Of a stretch of DNA of 64,000 nt, positions 45,236 through 57,661 are shown piece after piece. A program made the position numbers and the translations under genes. Location: positions 10,569,608 to 10,633,607 of the forward strand of contig OY755191.1 of the NCBI GenBank assembly GCA_963576735.1, in the 5' to 3' direction. How positions within the stretch are numbered: the stretch's first letter is position 1; each line of letters starts with the position of its first letter. This stretch comes from Bedellia somnulentella (taxonomy: Eukaryota; Arthropoda; Insecta; Lepidoptera; Bedelliidae). The notes under the pieces are model-generated. The model made no database searches and was not told where the DNA came from. It saw nothing but the letters and a program-made list of their open reading frames with translations.

Positions 45236-47594
45236 AATGAGCAAACAACACTGTTTCAAGCTTTCCATATCAGCAGTAAAGTATAGTTATTTAAGATATG
45301 ATGATTACAAGTCATGATACATTCTGAAGATAATGTTAAAAGAACCAAATTTTCGCATATGTTGAGAAGAGAATCGATATTAATTTTTCCGATAAACAGT
45401 TTCAACCATTTTTCACTAGAGGGCACCACTGTGTTGCGGTTACATGAAACAGTGGCTATCGAGCTCTCTGATTGGCGCGGATTAGTCTAATGAGGCATTC
45501 GTTGTTCGCGCTTTATGCAGAATTTGCAGGTTTATGTCAGATACAATATCAAACAGTAAATTAATGGATTTACATTTAGAGGGTTAATTCATTAGTAAAC
45601 AGAAAAAAAACTAGTTGAAATTTAATTCTTTAATACCCCTTTCATTTTATCTCAAAAGACTTCACCGTAGTATGATTGAACTACAAATATAAAATAAAAA
45701 GATAGATAGATTAGATTTAAAATGAGAAAAGGGCTTCAGAAAAGCTTTTATGTGATCCTTAATTTTATTATTTAAGAATTAAAACAAACATTAAATATAC
45801 ATCCTCTTCCTATGGCAATATTACAACATTTCCATATGACAAGGTTACAAAATCCATAGAGGTCCTTTCGAAGCAACATTCCCTGTACTCATATTAATAT
45901 ATGCACTCTCACGTGTGTCTGGCTGTCTGTCTGACACGTACAACCGCTTAGACGATACCTATGGGCGTGGACGTATTAAAAATCGTCAGATATCTCGTCC
46001 TTTGTCTCACGTTGAGTTGATTCAGATCATTTGAATGTTAGTTTGGTGCCTTGATTGCTTTTTGAATACGTTTGTTTGCTTATGGGATAACATGAAGCCG
46101 TTTTTTTCGTAGGATTATTAAAAATATATGATAAGTGCTGGTTTTTTGTTTAAGAAAGTAACATTTTTTTAATCAAAACATTGGACATGAGTTAGCAATA
46201 ACTTAACTTAATTACATAGAACAAATAAATAATTGCCTAAAATTGTTCGCAAAACTCGTGCTTAACTTAATCTCAATATTTTTATGGATAACAAAGGTTT
46301 ATCTCTCAAAGCCGCCGTGCAAGATTAACTGATTCGTTAAAAGCCGAAAATCACTTTATACAGAGAACAAAACCTCCCATAAAAAGCCTGAAATAGTTTT
46401 TTTAATTCAATAAAAATAACCTTTCAAAGATCCGCTAAAAGCTTTTTCCCTGTAACTAATGAAATAACGTCACCTGTTAGTGGATGTCTGTAAATGTAAA
46501 AACGTGTCGGAAAAATATCGAAAGAGAGTATTGAGCGGAAAGCGACAACCCTAACAAGCGAAATGCAAACCACTGTGAAATAGGGATGTACCAGGTTTTA
46601 TCGATGCATTTAATTATGACAAGTTTCAATATAAGAAGAAATATCAATTAATGTGAGGCGCATGTAGAAATTATATGTTATACTACAGCAATAATTTAAG
46701 TACAACAACATGTATGCCACACAATGGATTTTACAAAATATCAAAAATAAGTCAAGGCAATAGATATTATATAAAAAGTTAGTAGTAAGCAAACTTTAGT
46801 TTTCATCTTATATAGTTAAATTAATTTACTTTGTAAAATGACGGCTCAGTGGTAATTATCCCGTTTTTAAAATAACCAAAGAAGAACCACACTCTCATAA
46901 TCACAATACATGAAAATTATATGGATATCTAGTTCTAAGATACTTAGCACCTTATTTACCCCCATACCCTCACATCCTTATTCATAGTATCATAGTTGAG
47001 GCCAACAGACGTCAATTGGTGCAATTGAGCTCTCCTAACAATATAGGTACAGTAAGCAGTCTGGGCCCTCATTCATCACCCTTTCAGGAAGACATATCAA
47101 TCAAACAATTAAATATATACAATAATGGAAAAGGTGCATTATAGCTGTGCACAAAAATGACAAGTTCATTTGTTAAAAAAATAAAGACTGCAAAAAACTA
47201 TTGACTTCAATCATTATGTATTTTCCTTACAATTTAAAATCTACCTCTAAAACTTTATTACCGAAGTAACAAGACTTGACTGTGTTAAAGTTACGAGCGA
47301 AACAAATAAGCAATACACTTTTATGCATACTCGAAAGACGGAACTCGGGCAAAATATCGATAATACTACATCACTATCGCAGGGTAGCATAACAAGTTGC
47401 ATAACGAAGTTGAGTGCATTGTTATCGATAAAACCGAGAGATCTCGAGAGGCTGCTGCACTACTCGTCAACTTAATCATATAAAAAAAGTAACAAAGTAT
47501 CGTGGCTTATTAATATTGCTTGTTTGGAGTAAATTATTTGTTTCTCTTCTTCTTTCAGCGGTAGTCTTGAAGAACGTTGTATTTTTGGGCTCAA

Positions 47595-47712
47595 CTTACT
47601 TACTTAAACTCACGCCTATTATTCCAATTAGGGTACGCAAAGACTATTGATCGTCACTTAGCACGATCTTGACAAGTCTCTCTTCCTTCCCTTGCATTAA
47701 TTATTCTTCACA
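47595..47712 (-). mobile_element. Family L tail, diverged
   Basis: ACTTACTTAAACTCACGCCT, GGTACGCAAAGACTATTGAT and CGATCTTGACAAGTCTCTCT match the reverse of L. Confidence 0.55.
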
Positions 47713-47747
47713 TAAATTCATTTCTTTCCTTTCATTGAAATTCACAT

Positions 47748-47832
47748 GTCTCAGTAATTCATAGTCATGTGACAGTTCAAGTCTACGTGTACAAAGTGGC
47801 GCTGCCATAGGCTAGCACATGAATGGACTGAG
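47748..47832 (+). mobile_element. S SINE internal fragment
   Basis: ATAGTCATGTGACAGTTCAA ... TACAAAGTGGCGCTGCCATA ... ATGAATGGACTG parallels the S body. Confidence 0.45.
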
Positions 47833-50201
47833 CAGGCAAAAGGCTTAACCGCAGGAGACGAAATGTTATTTGACGTTCACCTTCGAAATATTATGGGGTG
47901 CTATGGAGCCATGGGGAATGTATAAGTGTAATGTAAGCGATAAGCTTTAGTTGAGTATTAATGTCCCAGTTAAACTCACAGTCGCGAACATAACGAAGTG
48001 TCTCAAAGTGACCACAATTGTAAAGTTAGCTCGATGGTCGGACGCGCTATGTCGTAATTAAAATAGTTCCCAACTCGGAATCCGATGGTGTGAATGCGAC
48101 CGACATGTAGACTACCAGCGAATTTGGATCTATCTGATATAATTTGTTAATGTGGCTGAATTGGACAGGGTGGGCAGATGTAAGTATTAATTTTTTATGG
48201 TATTTTCACAATAGGGCTAGCGGTGAGAATCATTACTTAATGTGAATGTGGTAAAATAAACAAAAATAACTTATGAAAATGTATCAAAACTGAACTTATG
48301 AAGACAAAAGTTGTTAATTTTAAAATGTAAAAGGCTACTTAATTAATGATAATTTAGCGGTATTCAAAAATACTCTTTCCCTACCCTTCGTTAGGATTGG
48401 ATAACTAGACTCATCTACTCAACTATCACACTATTGATGACCTAAAATTACTGTGGGAGCGCTATTCCAAACTTACACATCTCAATCCGAGCGTACTAAT
48501 ATAAATTACTCTTCCGCCCACCAAATTCCGCATACGAATAAACAGCGCAAGTTTAAAATGACAAACCGGCGAAGTTCAGGCAATCTTGCCATTCTGCCGC
48601 TATATACAGTCAGGGTATATTCCCAAATCGACAGAATGCAATGCATTTAATCCGCGCACGCGAATCACACATCAGGCCGTCACGCCGGCTGCTCACAGAT
48701 AAAGGACCCTGCTGATTGTTCCGCACACAAACGCTGAGTGTGTTATGCATTTTGGAGTGTGCTTTACTCGGCATTGTTTTTTCGAGTTATTTTTATTTTG
48801 GAACTCTCCAGCAGTTCTCTTTCTCATAAAGATGAATGGTTATTGAATAGATTTATTTAATTAAAATGTATCATAAATTAATGTTTTTTTTTATTTAAAT
48901 GTTATTTGGTTTGGTAATGAAAACAAAACTGTCTATCTAAAACAGCTGTTTCTGATTTAACACGACACTAAATACTAAAATTAGAGAATTAATTTTTCAA
49001 TTGATTTGAACTTTCATCAATCCCTTACACCCTTGTACGACGGTTCTTTCCATTCTGAATAAATCTTATAATAATTTAAGTATTTTTAGGTGTATAGAGA
49101 GAATGGAGCCGAAAACAGTTGCTACAAAAGTGTTGATTTGAGACATGTCTGTTCTCATACTTGCTCTCAGAAATGGTTGCAGAGAGGAAATTACAGGACA
49201 ATAGGGCAAGTTCCACAAGAAAACATACTGAAGCAATATTACTACTTAATGACACGTGTAATACATATATTTTAACTTAGAAACGTGAATTTAGGAAATT
49301 ATTTCTTAGAAAATCTAGGTTAAACACATTTTCTTCTTTGCACTATTCAGGCGAAAATGGGTACTTTTGACTTTTGGTTACATATACTATGTTATTTTCA
49401 AGAGTATTTATAACTTGGCTGTTATTATTTTTACTAATCTGTCTTTTTTTTATTATTATTTACCCTACAAGGGGTAGCTAGTGCTTAGGAATCAGAAATG
49501 ACTTAACTTTTTCTAGTTGTTGATAATTAGATGCTCAATATATTGGAAAATTAGTGATGAGCATCAAGTCACATCCCCATCAATAACCTTAAAGCCTTTA
49601 TAAATCAAATGGTCGTAATCGGATTTGTATGAGTACATTCTATCATATTGTCGTGTCATACAGCTTAAATGGTTACGCACATTGACTCTTAAATAAGTAC
49701 TCCACAATAATCTTTAGTGTAGCAACGAAGATTAATAAGAAAGCTTTACGTATATTTTGATCACGGAACCGAATGATTGAGGAATGGCGTATTTGTTTTT
49801 TTATCAACTTACAAACATGATGACAGATCTCATTGGTTTTTTTTCATGTATCATTATGTGTTTGAAGACATTTTTTTCTTTAATTTATTAATGTTTAATT
49901 TCACAAAATGAGTTTATTTCATCCAATCATTAAAAGAATGATTGATTTATTATAGTATCGCCATTTGTAGGAATATATGAGAATAAGATGTATAAAAAAA
50001 TATATGCTGCTATGAAAAAAGCTAGGGAGTATGATCACAATATAATACCAACCTAATTTAATTGGTTTTTGGGAAAAAAATCTAGGGGTTCATCCACCAA
50101 TCTCACGTTCAAAACATCTGCTATTCGCATTTCTAAAAACCATACAGGCAAATATAATTCAAACAATTTCAGCTATGCGTACACTCAAACTATTTTCGAA
50201 A

Positions 50202-50597
50202 CATCTAAAACATAACATAAACATACATAAACATAAACGTTCACGCCGAATATCCCCGAAGGTGTTGGCAGAGGTACTAATACTTTTGAACATCACGTGA
50301 CTTTGTCACCTGGTGTTCAGAGTACCCACGTTTTGCTTAGACAGTGTACTCACGTGATAGGGGGCAGGCCTATCGCCGTTTTGTACGAATACACTGTCAC
50401 ATGACTAAGTACAACTTAGCCATGTGGGTTTCCTCACTTTGTTTTCCCTCACCGTTAACAACCATGATAAATTAACCACACATATGTCTTTAGAAAAGAC
50501 AAATTGGTGTAGGCCCGACCCAGGATTTGAACACTAGTCGTTTGCACGATAACCGAGTGTTCTACCCACTGGGCTATCACGGTTGCTCATCTAAAAC
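50202..50597 (-). mobile_element. Family S SINE, full length
   Basis: Reverse copy from the CATAACATAAACATA tail to the GGGCTATCACGG head. CATCTAAAAC at 50202-50211 and 50588-50597 is the 10-bp target duplication. Very close to 20370-20750, so recently active. Confidence 0.87.
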
Positions 50598-51243
50598 TCC
50601 TTCAAATATTGGCTCCATGACTCCGACTTATTGCGAAACGAGGAAGCATGGACACAGACAATAGACAAAGCCTGAATTAATTTAAACGGCCGTACCCGAG
50701 TGAGTTGTATAGCTGATTGAGCGATACGAATTGTAGGCGTGTCCGACTGAATGAGAACTGGTATTAATTTTATCGCAATGTTTGTTTCCTGTCGTGTCTC
50801 AGAATAATGTACCTACGTGTAGTAAGGAACATAACGTACATTATGTATACAATATCATGACTATATGCTTTCATAGCGGTGGTCTTTGTGTCTTTTAGCT
50901 TAAAGATATCTATAAAAGTAAAATAACGAAATCTTTTGCATACAAACACCACGTTTTTGCCAATGAAAATAATCTTTCTTTTAAATCTTTTGATTAACTC
51001 TCATACATACAAATAAATAATATTTTTTAATTTATGGTTGTCTTTGATTAGATAACATGACAAAGTATCTTTTAGTGTTTATAATAAACGCGACAGTTAA
51101 CGTATAAAAAAAAAAACACTACAAGCGATTTAGAAATGTTATGTTGTCTACGCCTTCAGTGTTAATTTGACTTTTACTCTCACGTTAAGTATTGCCACAA
51201 CCTTTACCGCAGGCGTTAATTCCCATCAATGTTCTAACATAAC

Positions 51244-51390
51244 ATGTACTCACACCATTAGTTTAAATTGGAGTAGGCAGTGACTATACCACAGAGAATA
51301 CTTTATACGATTCTGACAAACCTCTCTAGCTTCGTTAACATTATTCAATCTTCTCATACATGCTCTTTTATTCTTCATACTTCTTCATCA
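51244..51390 (-). mobile_element. Family L tail next to a Dys donor site
   Basis: TGTACTCACACCATTAGTTT ... CGATTCTGACAAACCTCTCT ... TCTTCATACTTCTTCA. It ends about 27 bp from the exon at 51417. The tail repeat is lost. Confidence 0.65.
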
Positions 51391-51416
51391 ATGTTCTAAG
51401 ATCTAACTAAACCTAC

Positions 51417-51583
51417 CTGAGCAGCATCCTCAAGGCACCTTGCCCACGCATCGCTCCTGTCGACCAGCGAGTTCCACTTCTCAGCCAACTTGGCGACCTC
51501 GCGTCTGATGGACCGCGCCAGCTCGCGCGCTTGCTCCTCCGCCGATCTGTAGCCGCGGGAGTCGCCTTCGCTGTCTCGGGTTG
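51417..51583 (-). CDS. Dys: Dystrophin exon, end of repeat 23 and start of repeat 24
   Basis: Two bases plus 55 codons, starting TRDSEGDSRGYRSAEEQARE and ending RCLEDAAQ. The KLAEKWNSLVDRSDAW core aligns with the vertebrate segment that closes one spectrin repeat and opens the last one (W...L...R...W spacing). The acceptor is TTTCCAACAG and the donor is CAG|GTAGGT. It ends in phase 0, so it can join the exon at 5653 directly, across an intron of about 45.6 kb. The exon is clearly GC-richer than the DNA around it. A family L repeat ends about 27 bp downstream of its donor. Confidence 0.94.
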
Positions 51584-51742
51584 CTGTTGGAAACAATTTC
51601 TTTTACAAAACTGATTTCGACTGAGACGGCCTAATCAAGTCGACTCGTTCAGATGAATGTCTTGTATAAAGCAGTACTAGGGCAGTAATGTCAAACATAA
51701 TTATGATTTTAAATGCGTAAAAGATGAGGTCACAAATATGTT

Positions 51743-52078
51743 CTTACATACTTACATATACTTATGGATAAATTGAAATACTTACTTATAAATTGAAAAG
51801 GGGTACACAGGGCTTCAAAATTTTATATATCTTAGCAAGAACTTCTAGTTCCTTAGCTCTGGCTACCCCTTCTAGGGATTTACAGACGTGAGTATTATGT
51901 ATGTATGTATTTTAAGCTACTTTAGAGAGTTTAGTGGGGAAAAGTTGGTAAAAGTATAGTTGGTCTTCAACCACATAGCGCAACAATTAATTAAAAAACC
52001 CTAAAAACTTAAATCGTTTCTGATGATACCTGCTGCGGGGAGAAATGCGTTAGTGCAATTTAAATCGGATACTACGCA
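51743..52078. mobile_element. A-in-A nested insertion
   Basis: Reverse A (51743-51836) is interrupted by a forward A 3' fragment (51838-51910: TCTAGTTCCTTAGCTCTGGC to TATG tail) and then resumes in reverse (about 51916-52078: AGTTTAGTGGGGAAAAGTTG ... ACTACGCAGC). The outer copy is more diverged, as expected for the older one. Confidence 0.65.
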
Positions 52079-52779
52079 GCTATTTCACATCTTAAGCAAA
52101 TTAACAAGTCTTTCATTCTCCAACATTTTGTCACCAAGTCTTTATAAACGTACGAATTCGAGCGACAAAAATACCCTCTCAAAGAGGGTAGGACGCTATA
52201 AATTTGAAAATAGAACTTCCGCAGTCCGATGGGTGCGGCGGTGACCGAATGACAGCTATTTTCTCCGATAAGCGCGCGAAAATATACGCAAAAGATTCGT
52301 GAACGGTGAATTGAATGGCTACGTTTTACTTTAAAAGCTTGTTTAAATATAATGTAGCTAAGAAAGAAGAAAATGCGAAAGCGTTTTTGGCGATTACGTC
52401 AGTCTTTTTTTTATTTGTTAAGCAAGTAAAACTGTTTGCCCATTATTCGAATAACTCTAAATTCATTTACAACACAGTTAAAGATCCTAAACCAAGAGAG
52501 TAGCAAGGCTTAGAATTAACAATTTCTTAGCCACTTTTAGAAATTAAGTCAGTGATAGGTATCCCACCAAATTACCTATTGGATTGGGTGCTCAATGTTT
52601 ATTTAACTATCTGTTTCTGCCCACTAATCGCAAATAGCAAAAGAATCGTTAACTCCAAAGCTTTTTCCACCCCTGACATAAAAAAACTATGTAAAAAAAC
52701 CTTTATTCATACAAAACATAATCCCACCACAAGATACAACCTATCCGTGTCAACCAAACCACCCACATAATTCGGGTCT

Positions 52780-52990
52780 TTAGTTCAACCCGAGCGCTAG
52801 TGATGCCCCGAGACGTTGTAATGACGTAATTATGAAATTCCCGCCTTTTCGAGCGTCAAGCGTTCACGCTCCAGTTATCGAGTGGCTTTGCGCTCGCGGT
52901 CGCGGAAACTAGGCGCTCTTGTGAGCCTCGAATGTAGTTTTTGACTTTGCCATTTCAGCTGTCGGGATAAGTGAAACGGAATGTGTTGGG
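52780..52990. promoter_or_regulatory. GC-rich block with CRE-like and E2F-like motifs
   Basis: TGACGTAA at 52822-52829 and TTCCCGCC at 52838-52845, followed by CG-rich sequence (GCGCTCGCGGTCGCGGAAAC) inside an AT-rich intron. The composition is promoter-like, but I see no coding first exon with a phase-compatible donor. Confidence 0.25.
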
Positions 52991-53124
52991 ATGTATCAAC
53001 AAACGGTGTTTTTTGATTTTAAAGTCTAATTAGATCTAAGAATCAAAAGTTACGAAAGCCTATTTAAAAATTATTGAGGATTGGTAGTTTTAACGTAAAT
53101 TCATAGTAGGTACTATGTTTAAAG

Positions 53125-53312
53125 AACAATCGTTTTAAAATAACTATTGATTTTCGGATATTTTAATCGTGTGTTATTACATTGTTTTAAAGCCCGACGT
53201 TTCGAAAGCTTTTCAGTTGTCATGGTCACGGGAAGACTGCCCTTCCCGTCCGAAAATCAATAGTTGTTTTAATTATAATGTGCAATCGTGAAAATCTTAG
53301 AAAATAACAATC
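53125..53312. mobile_element. Inverted-repeat element with CCGACGTTTCGAAAGC core
   Basis: AACTATTGATTTTCGGA at 53142 faces TCCGAAAATCAATAGTT near 53249; ACAATCGTTTTAAA occurs on both outer sides (53127 and about 53307). The core CCGACGTTTCGAAAGC...GGTCACGGG is common in insect repeats. Class unknown. Confidence 0.5.
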
Positions 53313-53394
53313 GTTTTAAACAAATGTATATTACATATATCTGACTAAACGAGTTTAGGTTTTTCAAAAAGGGCTCTTTAGCTTCATGAGTTAT

Positions 53395-53490
53395 AAGAAA
53401 GGTATGAGAAGAATGTCAAGATTTGTCAGGACCGTAAAAAATGGCTATCAGTAATCTCTAAATGAAAATTAAAGGCGTAAGTGCAATCAA
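53395..53490 (+). mobile_element. Family L tail fragment
   Basis: GGTATGAGAAGAATGTCAAG, ATTTGTCAGGACCGTAAAAA and AAAGGCGTAAGTGC; diverged. Confidence 0.5.
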
Positions 53491-53789
53491 GTACATAAAA
53501 AACCCCCAATCACACCGCACTAATACTCGCATTAATTCGTAGCTACCAACTACTAATATCATCAAAATTTAATTACGCCGTAGACTGACCGAATGAATGA
53601 TGCGCTATTGAATCGCAAGTATGCTGCGAGGCTCGTCAATCGGAATCCACAATTAACACGAAACCAGGTCAGCTGGGAATCGGAATACGGTATGCGAATA
53701 CGGGAACGACCGGCCATTCGGAAGGCGATTGTAGCTTAGGACAGCACTAGTGAATTCAAAGATTGATAGCAGTGTAGTGATGTGGCGAA

Positions 53790-54012
53790 TGGGATATATG
53801 GAGCCGGTGTGAGAGGTATTGTTGGAGCCTGGCTTTATAGAAAAGTCAGATAAAACACTTTTAAAAAAGTTGGGATTCGAAAGTGAGAAAAAATATATGG
53901 GAGGATAGATGAATGTGGGAGAAACAAAAGAGGTTTGTAAAGGTCGTAAAAAGCGCCGACCATAAGTATCTACCAACCCCGATAACAATTAATGGTGTGA
54001 GTATAAGTAAGT
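53790..54012 (+). mobile_element. Family L tail
   Basis: GAGCCGGTGTGAGAGGTATT ... GATTCGAAAGTGAGAAAAA ... TACCAACCCCGATAACAATT ... GGTGTGAGTATAAGTAAG. The tail is AAGT/TAAG rather than TATG. Confidence 0.6.
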
Positions 54013-54135
54013 AACTAAAATCGGTAATTGCATTAAATTTAAGGAACAAAGATGCGGTGAATGTGATTTGAGAATTGTAAGGAATAATTATATGTTATCT
54101 AATTTATTTTCAAAACTAGTAGTAAAGGTACTTAC

Positions 54136-54259
54136 GTTCACTATCACTAGTGTCCGACAATGGAGGCTCGTTGGCGATATACTGCCTTCCACTAAGGAGG
54201 TTGCTCTCCACCACTGGCCTCTTGTCTTCGAGCTGTCTCCTGAAAGCTCTGTGGTCATC
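54136..54259 (-). CDS. Dys: Dystrophin exon, spectrin repeat 23 second part
   Basis: Forty-one codons plus one base, beginning DDHRAFRRQLEDKRPVVES. This matches the DVHRAFKREL-type segment of vertebrate dystrophin in the helix B region of the penultimate repeat. It continues into a Ser/Asp/Pro-rich loop ending SDTSDSE. The acceptor is TTCTTCGACAG and the donor is C|GTAAGT-like (GTAAG). The single trailing C joins CA of the exon at 51417 to make Pro. The upstream junction is QQ|DD in phase 0. The long acidic loop between helices is typical of this position and is less conserved than the helices. Confidence 0.93.
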
Positions 54260-54599
54260 CTGTCGAAGAAAAAGATTTGTTAAGTTAAAAAGTCATAAAA
54301 AATCTCACAGTATGTGAAAAGATTCCAAAAATAAATAAAACTAAAATGTTATAGAAAATATAAATATCTTACTCAGTCGTGGGGTTAACTGTCACATGTT
54401 TATTTTAAGATAGAGTAGGTGACAGTCAATAATGTTCCCATAGTTAATCGGTTTATCGGCTGTGCAAATTGAACAAGGTGGCAAACGATAGACTATGCCT
54501 ACCCGTACGGCACTCAAGGCGTGAATATACGTTTTATGTGGGTATGTTTAAAATATCAGTTTCTGAGTCGTTTCAGCCTTATTTGATGATGGGAGGCAA

Positions 54600-54760
54600 C
54601 CACCCCACATCGAAGTATGAAGAATAAAAGAGCAGGTATGAAAAGATTGATGGATGTAGACGAAGCAAGAGAAGTTTGCCAGGATCGTACGAAGTGGCGA
54701 TCGATAGTCTGTGCCTACCCCAATGGGAACTAACGGCGTGAGTATATAAATGTATGTATG
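54600..54760 (+). mobile_element. Family L tail, well preserved
   Basis: GAAGAATAAAAGAGCAGGTA, GTTTGCCAGGATCGTACGAA, TGCCTACCCCAATGGGAACT, GGCGTGAGTATATAAATG plus TATG. Confidence 0.72.
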
Positions 54761-55441
54761 AGTTAGAATGTTTATTTGTAATTTCACGTTTCATTTTTCA
54801 AATGGTAATAATAAAATACCTATCAAACAATCACCAAAGGCGAACGCCACGTTATCATAACCAGGACACGTCAAAACTGACGCAGGTAAAACTGATAATT
54901 CCGTCGAAATATCTAGAAAAATATTTCCCCAACATGACGAGGGTCCTGTATTTATTGTATGAAAGGCTTCAGGGGACCGAGAAGGCTGGAATAGTATTAC
55001 GCCGAGCTTAACTTGGGCGCGTGGCAGTGATATTATACTATTTTTACGATGTCTTTTGCCTTTGTGTCGTATTAAGCCTTGGAAAAATGACATTATCCTG
55101 ACTGTCTTCCGTGGTATTCTTATTTTAATTGAGATTTATTAAAATGGTGGACGTTCGTGTCACACCTTTTAGGATTTTCATAATAATGATAGAGCTTTTA
55201 CAGTGCTGGAGTTAACAAAAGAATCAGTTATTTATGAAACGAGTTGCATTATGAATGATATGTTTGAAAATACCACAGTGGGTCTCTCTCTCTCACAATA
55301 AGAACACGGCAGCAAGTATGCTAACTAGTGATAAACAAGCAAAAGCTAAAATATCAAGAAAATGCACTCAATTTTCCGGACCAGGAAGACCCCTACTTTT
55401 ACTCACATTCATCAAAATTTCATAAAATTTCATTTCTTCAA

Positions 55442-55769
55442 TTTTACCTTTATAAACATAACATAAACATAAACGTTCACGCTGAATATCCCCGAAGTAG
55501 TTGGCAGAGGTACTAATACTTCTAAACATCACGTGATTTTGTCATCTGGTGTTCAGAGTACCCACATTTTGCATGGACAGTGTACTCACGTGATAGGGGG
55601 CAGGCCTATCGCCGTTGTGTACGAATACACTGTCACATGACTAAGTACAACTCAGCCGTGTGGGATTCCTTACGATGTTTTCCCTCACCACGAACCGGGA
55701 TTTGAACACTAGTCGTTTGCACGATAACCGGTGTTCTACCCATTGAGCTATCACGGTTTTACCTTTATA
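55442..55769 (-). mobile_element. Family S SINE, internal deletion
   Basis: Tail ATAACATAAACATAAACG, head TTGAGCTATCACGG. It lacks about 70 bp around TTAACAACCATGATAAATTA. TTTTACCTTTATA at 55442-55454 and 55757-55769 is a 13-bp target duplication. Confidence 0.85.
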
Positions 55770-56099
55770 TAAATAAAAAACAGTTTTAATTTACAAATAA
55801 ATGTCACCTGCCATAAGTTGTACATGATAAAAATAAACTATCTTCTAAACTTGAGCGTCATCAACCGCCCTGGGTCCATTTTAATTTGTCGCAATTTCAG
55901 ACCCGCAAAAGTTTTCCCAGCGGTTTTTTCCACTTGTACCGACTTTAATCAACATCGTGCGAGGTAATTGCCGGTTTTTTCAATAGACCTCCCCATCCCG
56001 CGGGAAAGCGTATTGACAACGTTGGGGAACGTGATAGAAAACGCATCTATATCAAAAATTTCTGCGACGAAGACCAAAATTATTTTGCGAATTTCTAAT

Positions 56100-56205
56100 A
56101 GATGTACGAGGTTAGTGAGTTTCTAAAGAACCAATCTTACAACCAATCGTACAAAGTGGCGATTGACGGTTTCTGCCTATCCTAATAGTAGCTAACTGTG
56201 TGATG
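56100..56205 (+). mobile_element. Family L tail fragment
   Basis: CGTACAAAGTGGCGATTGAC, TTTCTGCCTATCCTAATAG; short and diverged. Confidence 0.5.
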
Positions 56206-56391
56206 AGCATAAATGATTTTATTTTTTAGTCTTGAATGTTATTTATATGTGTACTATATAATATTAAATATATCGTTGAGTTAATATGCCATAATTCAAG
56301 TTCTACTTAGTTTGGGACTTACTTGATCTATGCTGAAATATGTCCATCACTATCTATTCTATCATATTAGTCTATTTATCACATTTAAAAT

Positions 56392-56632
56392 TCATACACT
56401 CACAGCTATAAATCTCAGAAGAGCTAACCAGAGCTTTAGAATAAGAAATTCTTCAGCTAATTTTAGAAGGTTTGTGGGGAAAAGGCAGTAAAATAAAGGT
56501 TTCTGGTGATGGTTTTCCGATTGCATCGCCCAAAAATCACATAAGAAGCCCCAATACTCCTAACCTCAATAGCCTTACTCGCCTGTTACGATTACCCACA
56601 AGAAGAAATGAGGTAGTGTTATTCTGAGCTAA
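56392..56632 (-). mobile_element. Family A, old copy
   Basis: ACACTCACAGCTATAAATCT to GTTATTCTGAGCTAAG; complete but diverged, with an insertion (CCTAACCTCAATAG). Confidence 0.65.
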
Positions 56633-57159
56633 GTCAAATAGCCAACCATGCGTAATCTATCACGATTCCTCATCATCGTCACATCAGATACATTTGTAAA
56701 GGCTGTTATTTTACTTCATCTGAACTTTGCGCTATTCTATTTGGCTAGTGGCAGCCGGGTTAATAGATTTCTATATTAATGTGCCTACATTTGATTGGAA
56801 CTTCTGACAGATTGAATGTGAAACGAAATGTTTGCTTTTTGTGAAATATTTCTGTTCATCATCTTTTTCGCTTTATGGATTCTCTTTGATTTGGATTACA
56901 AAGCATGTCGAGTTTGTAGATAGTATTGGAATATTTCGATAAGTGCTAGCATTTTCATGAAACATATTCAGTAAAAATATATTTACAAGCTTTTAGACTC
57001 TCATTGGATAGATAAAGCATAAACTATAGAAAGTTCATTTTTCAAAGTCACTCCCTACTTTCCCTGTACTCACTCAAACATAAAATGTTTGAAATTTGAT
57101 AAAGATTTTGTTCTACCTGTCCTAGTTTTATAAACATTATCGGAATAAAGAATAAATAA

Positions 57160-57310
57160 AGGCAAGAAAAATTTCGACACAGGCGGGATTCGAACCCGCG
57201 ATCTCGGGTATACGCCCCCGTCGCTCTTGCCAATTGAGCTACGGTGTCAATGGCTGCCAGCGCGAAATTCTTCTATCCTTTATTTCTTTTACACGTTTTA
57301 GTAGTGTTTT
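57160..57310 (-). mobile_element. Family T repeat with tRNA-like core
   Basis: tRNA-like core 57176-57248 (73 nt): near-perfect acceptor pairing GACACCG/CTGTGTC, D-arm AGCTCAATTGGCAAGAGC, T-arm GCGGGTTCGAATCCCGC. The anticodon arm does not pair in the standard register, so not a working tRNA. Confidence 0.65.
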
Positions 57311-57439
57311 GCGTTTCCTACCTCCGAATTTTTTACTAATTCGGAAGGCCACTTGTCTATCTTTTCAGTTATTTATTAGTAATAATCCCCACATGAGGTT
57401 TTCATGAACAAAAAGATTTAAATTACATTATCGGAAGCC

Positions 57440-57507
57440 AATAAATAAAGGAAAGAAAAAAATCGACACCCCGCTGGCGTCAAAAATTTTTCTTTCCTTT
57501 ATTTATT
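57440..57507. repeat. Perfect 21-bp hairpin
   Basis: 57440-57460 is the exact reverse complement of 57487-57507, with a 26-nt loop containing GACACCCCGCTGG. It is built from family T flank sequence joined head to head. Confidence 0.8.
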
Positions 57508-57661
57508 AGTAATAGTGGCTTATTTTATAAATAATTTCGGTGTTTGTCTACCGATTTCTATGATTCTTTTTTTATTAAATAGGTAATAATGTTACCTTTT
57601 TTAAATAAGGGATGAGTGAGAGGTTTACAAACGTAAGAGTAAACAAATATAATCAGGATTT

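Larger units (their letters stand above)
25601..51416 (-). other. Dys intron, upstream part of the giant intron
   Basis: Intronic to the long isoforms and 5' to the short one. Repeats are listed individually. I see nothing recognisable in, for example, 29880-30990, 31180-31970, 33530-34280, 39680-40500, 45240-47590 and 47900-50200 beyond AT-rich spacer. Confidence 0.6.
51584..54135 (-). other. Dys intron
   Basis: Holds nested A fragments, a GC-rich block, an inverted repeat and two L tails, listed separately. No exon seen. Confidence 0.65.
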
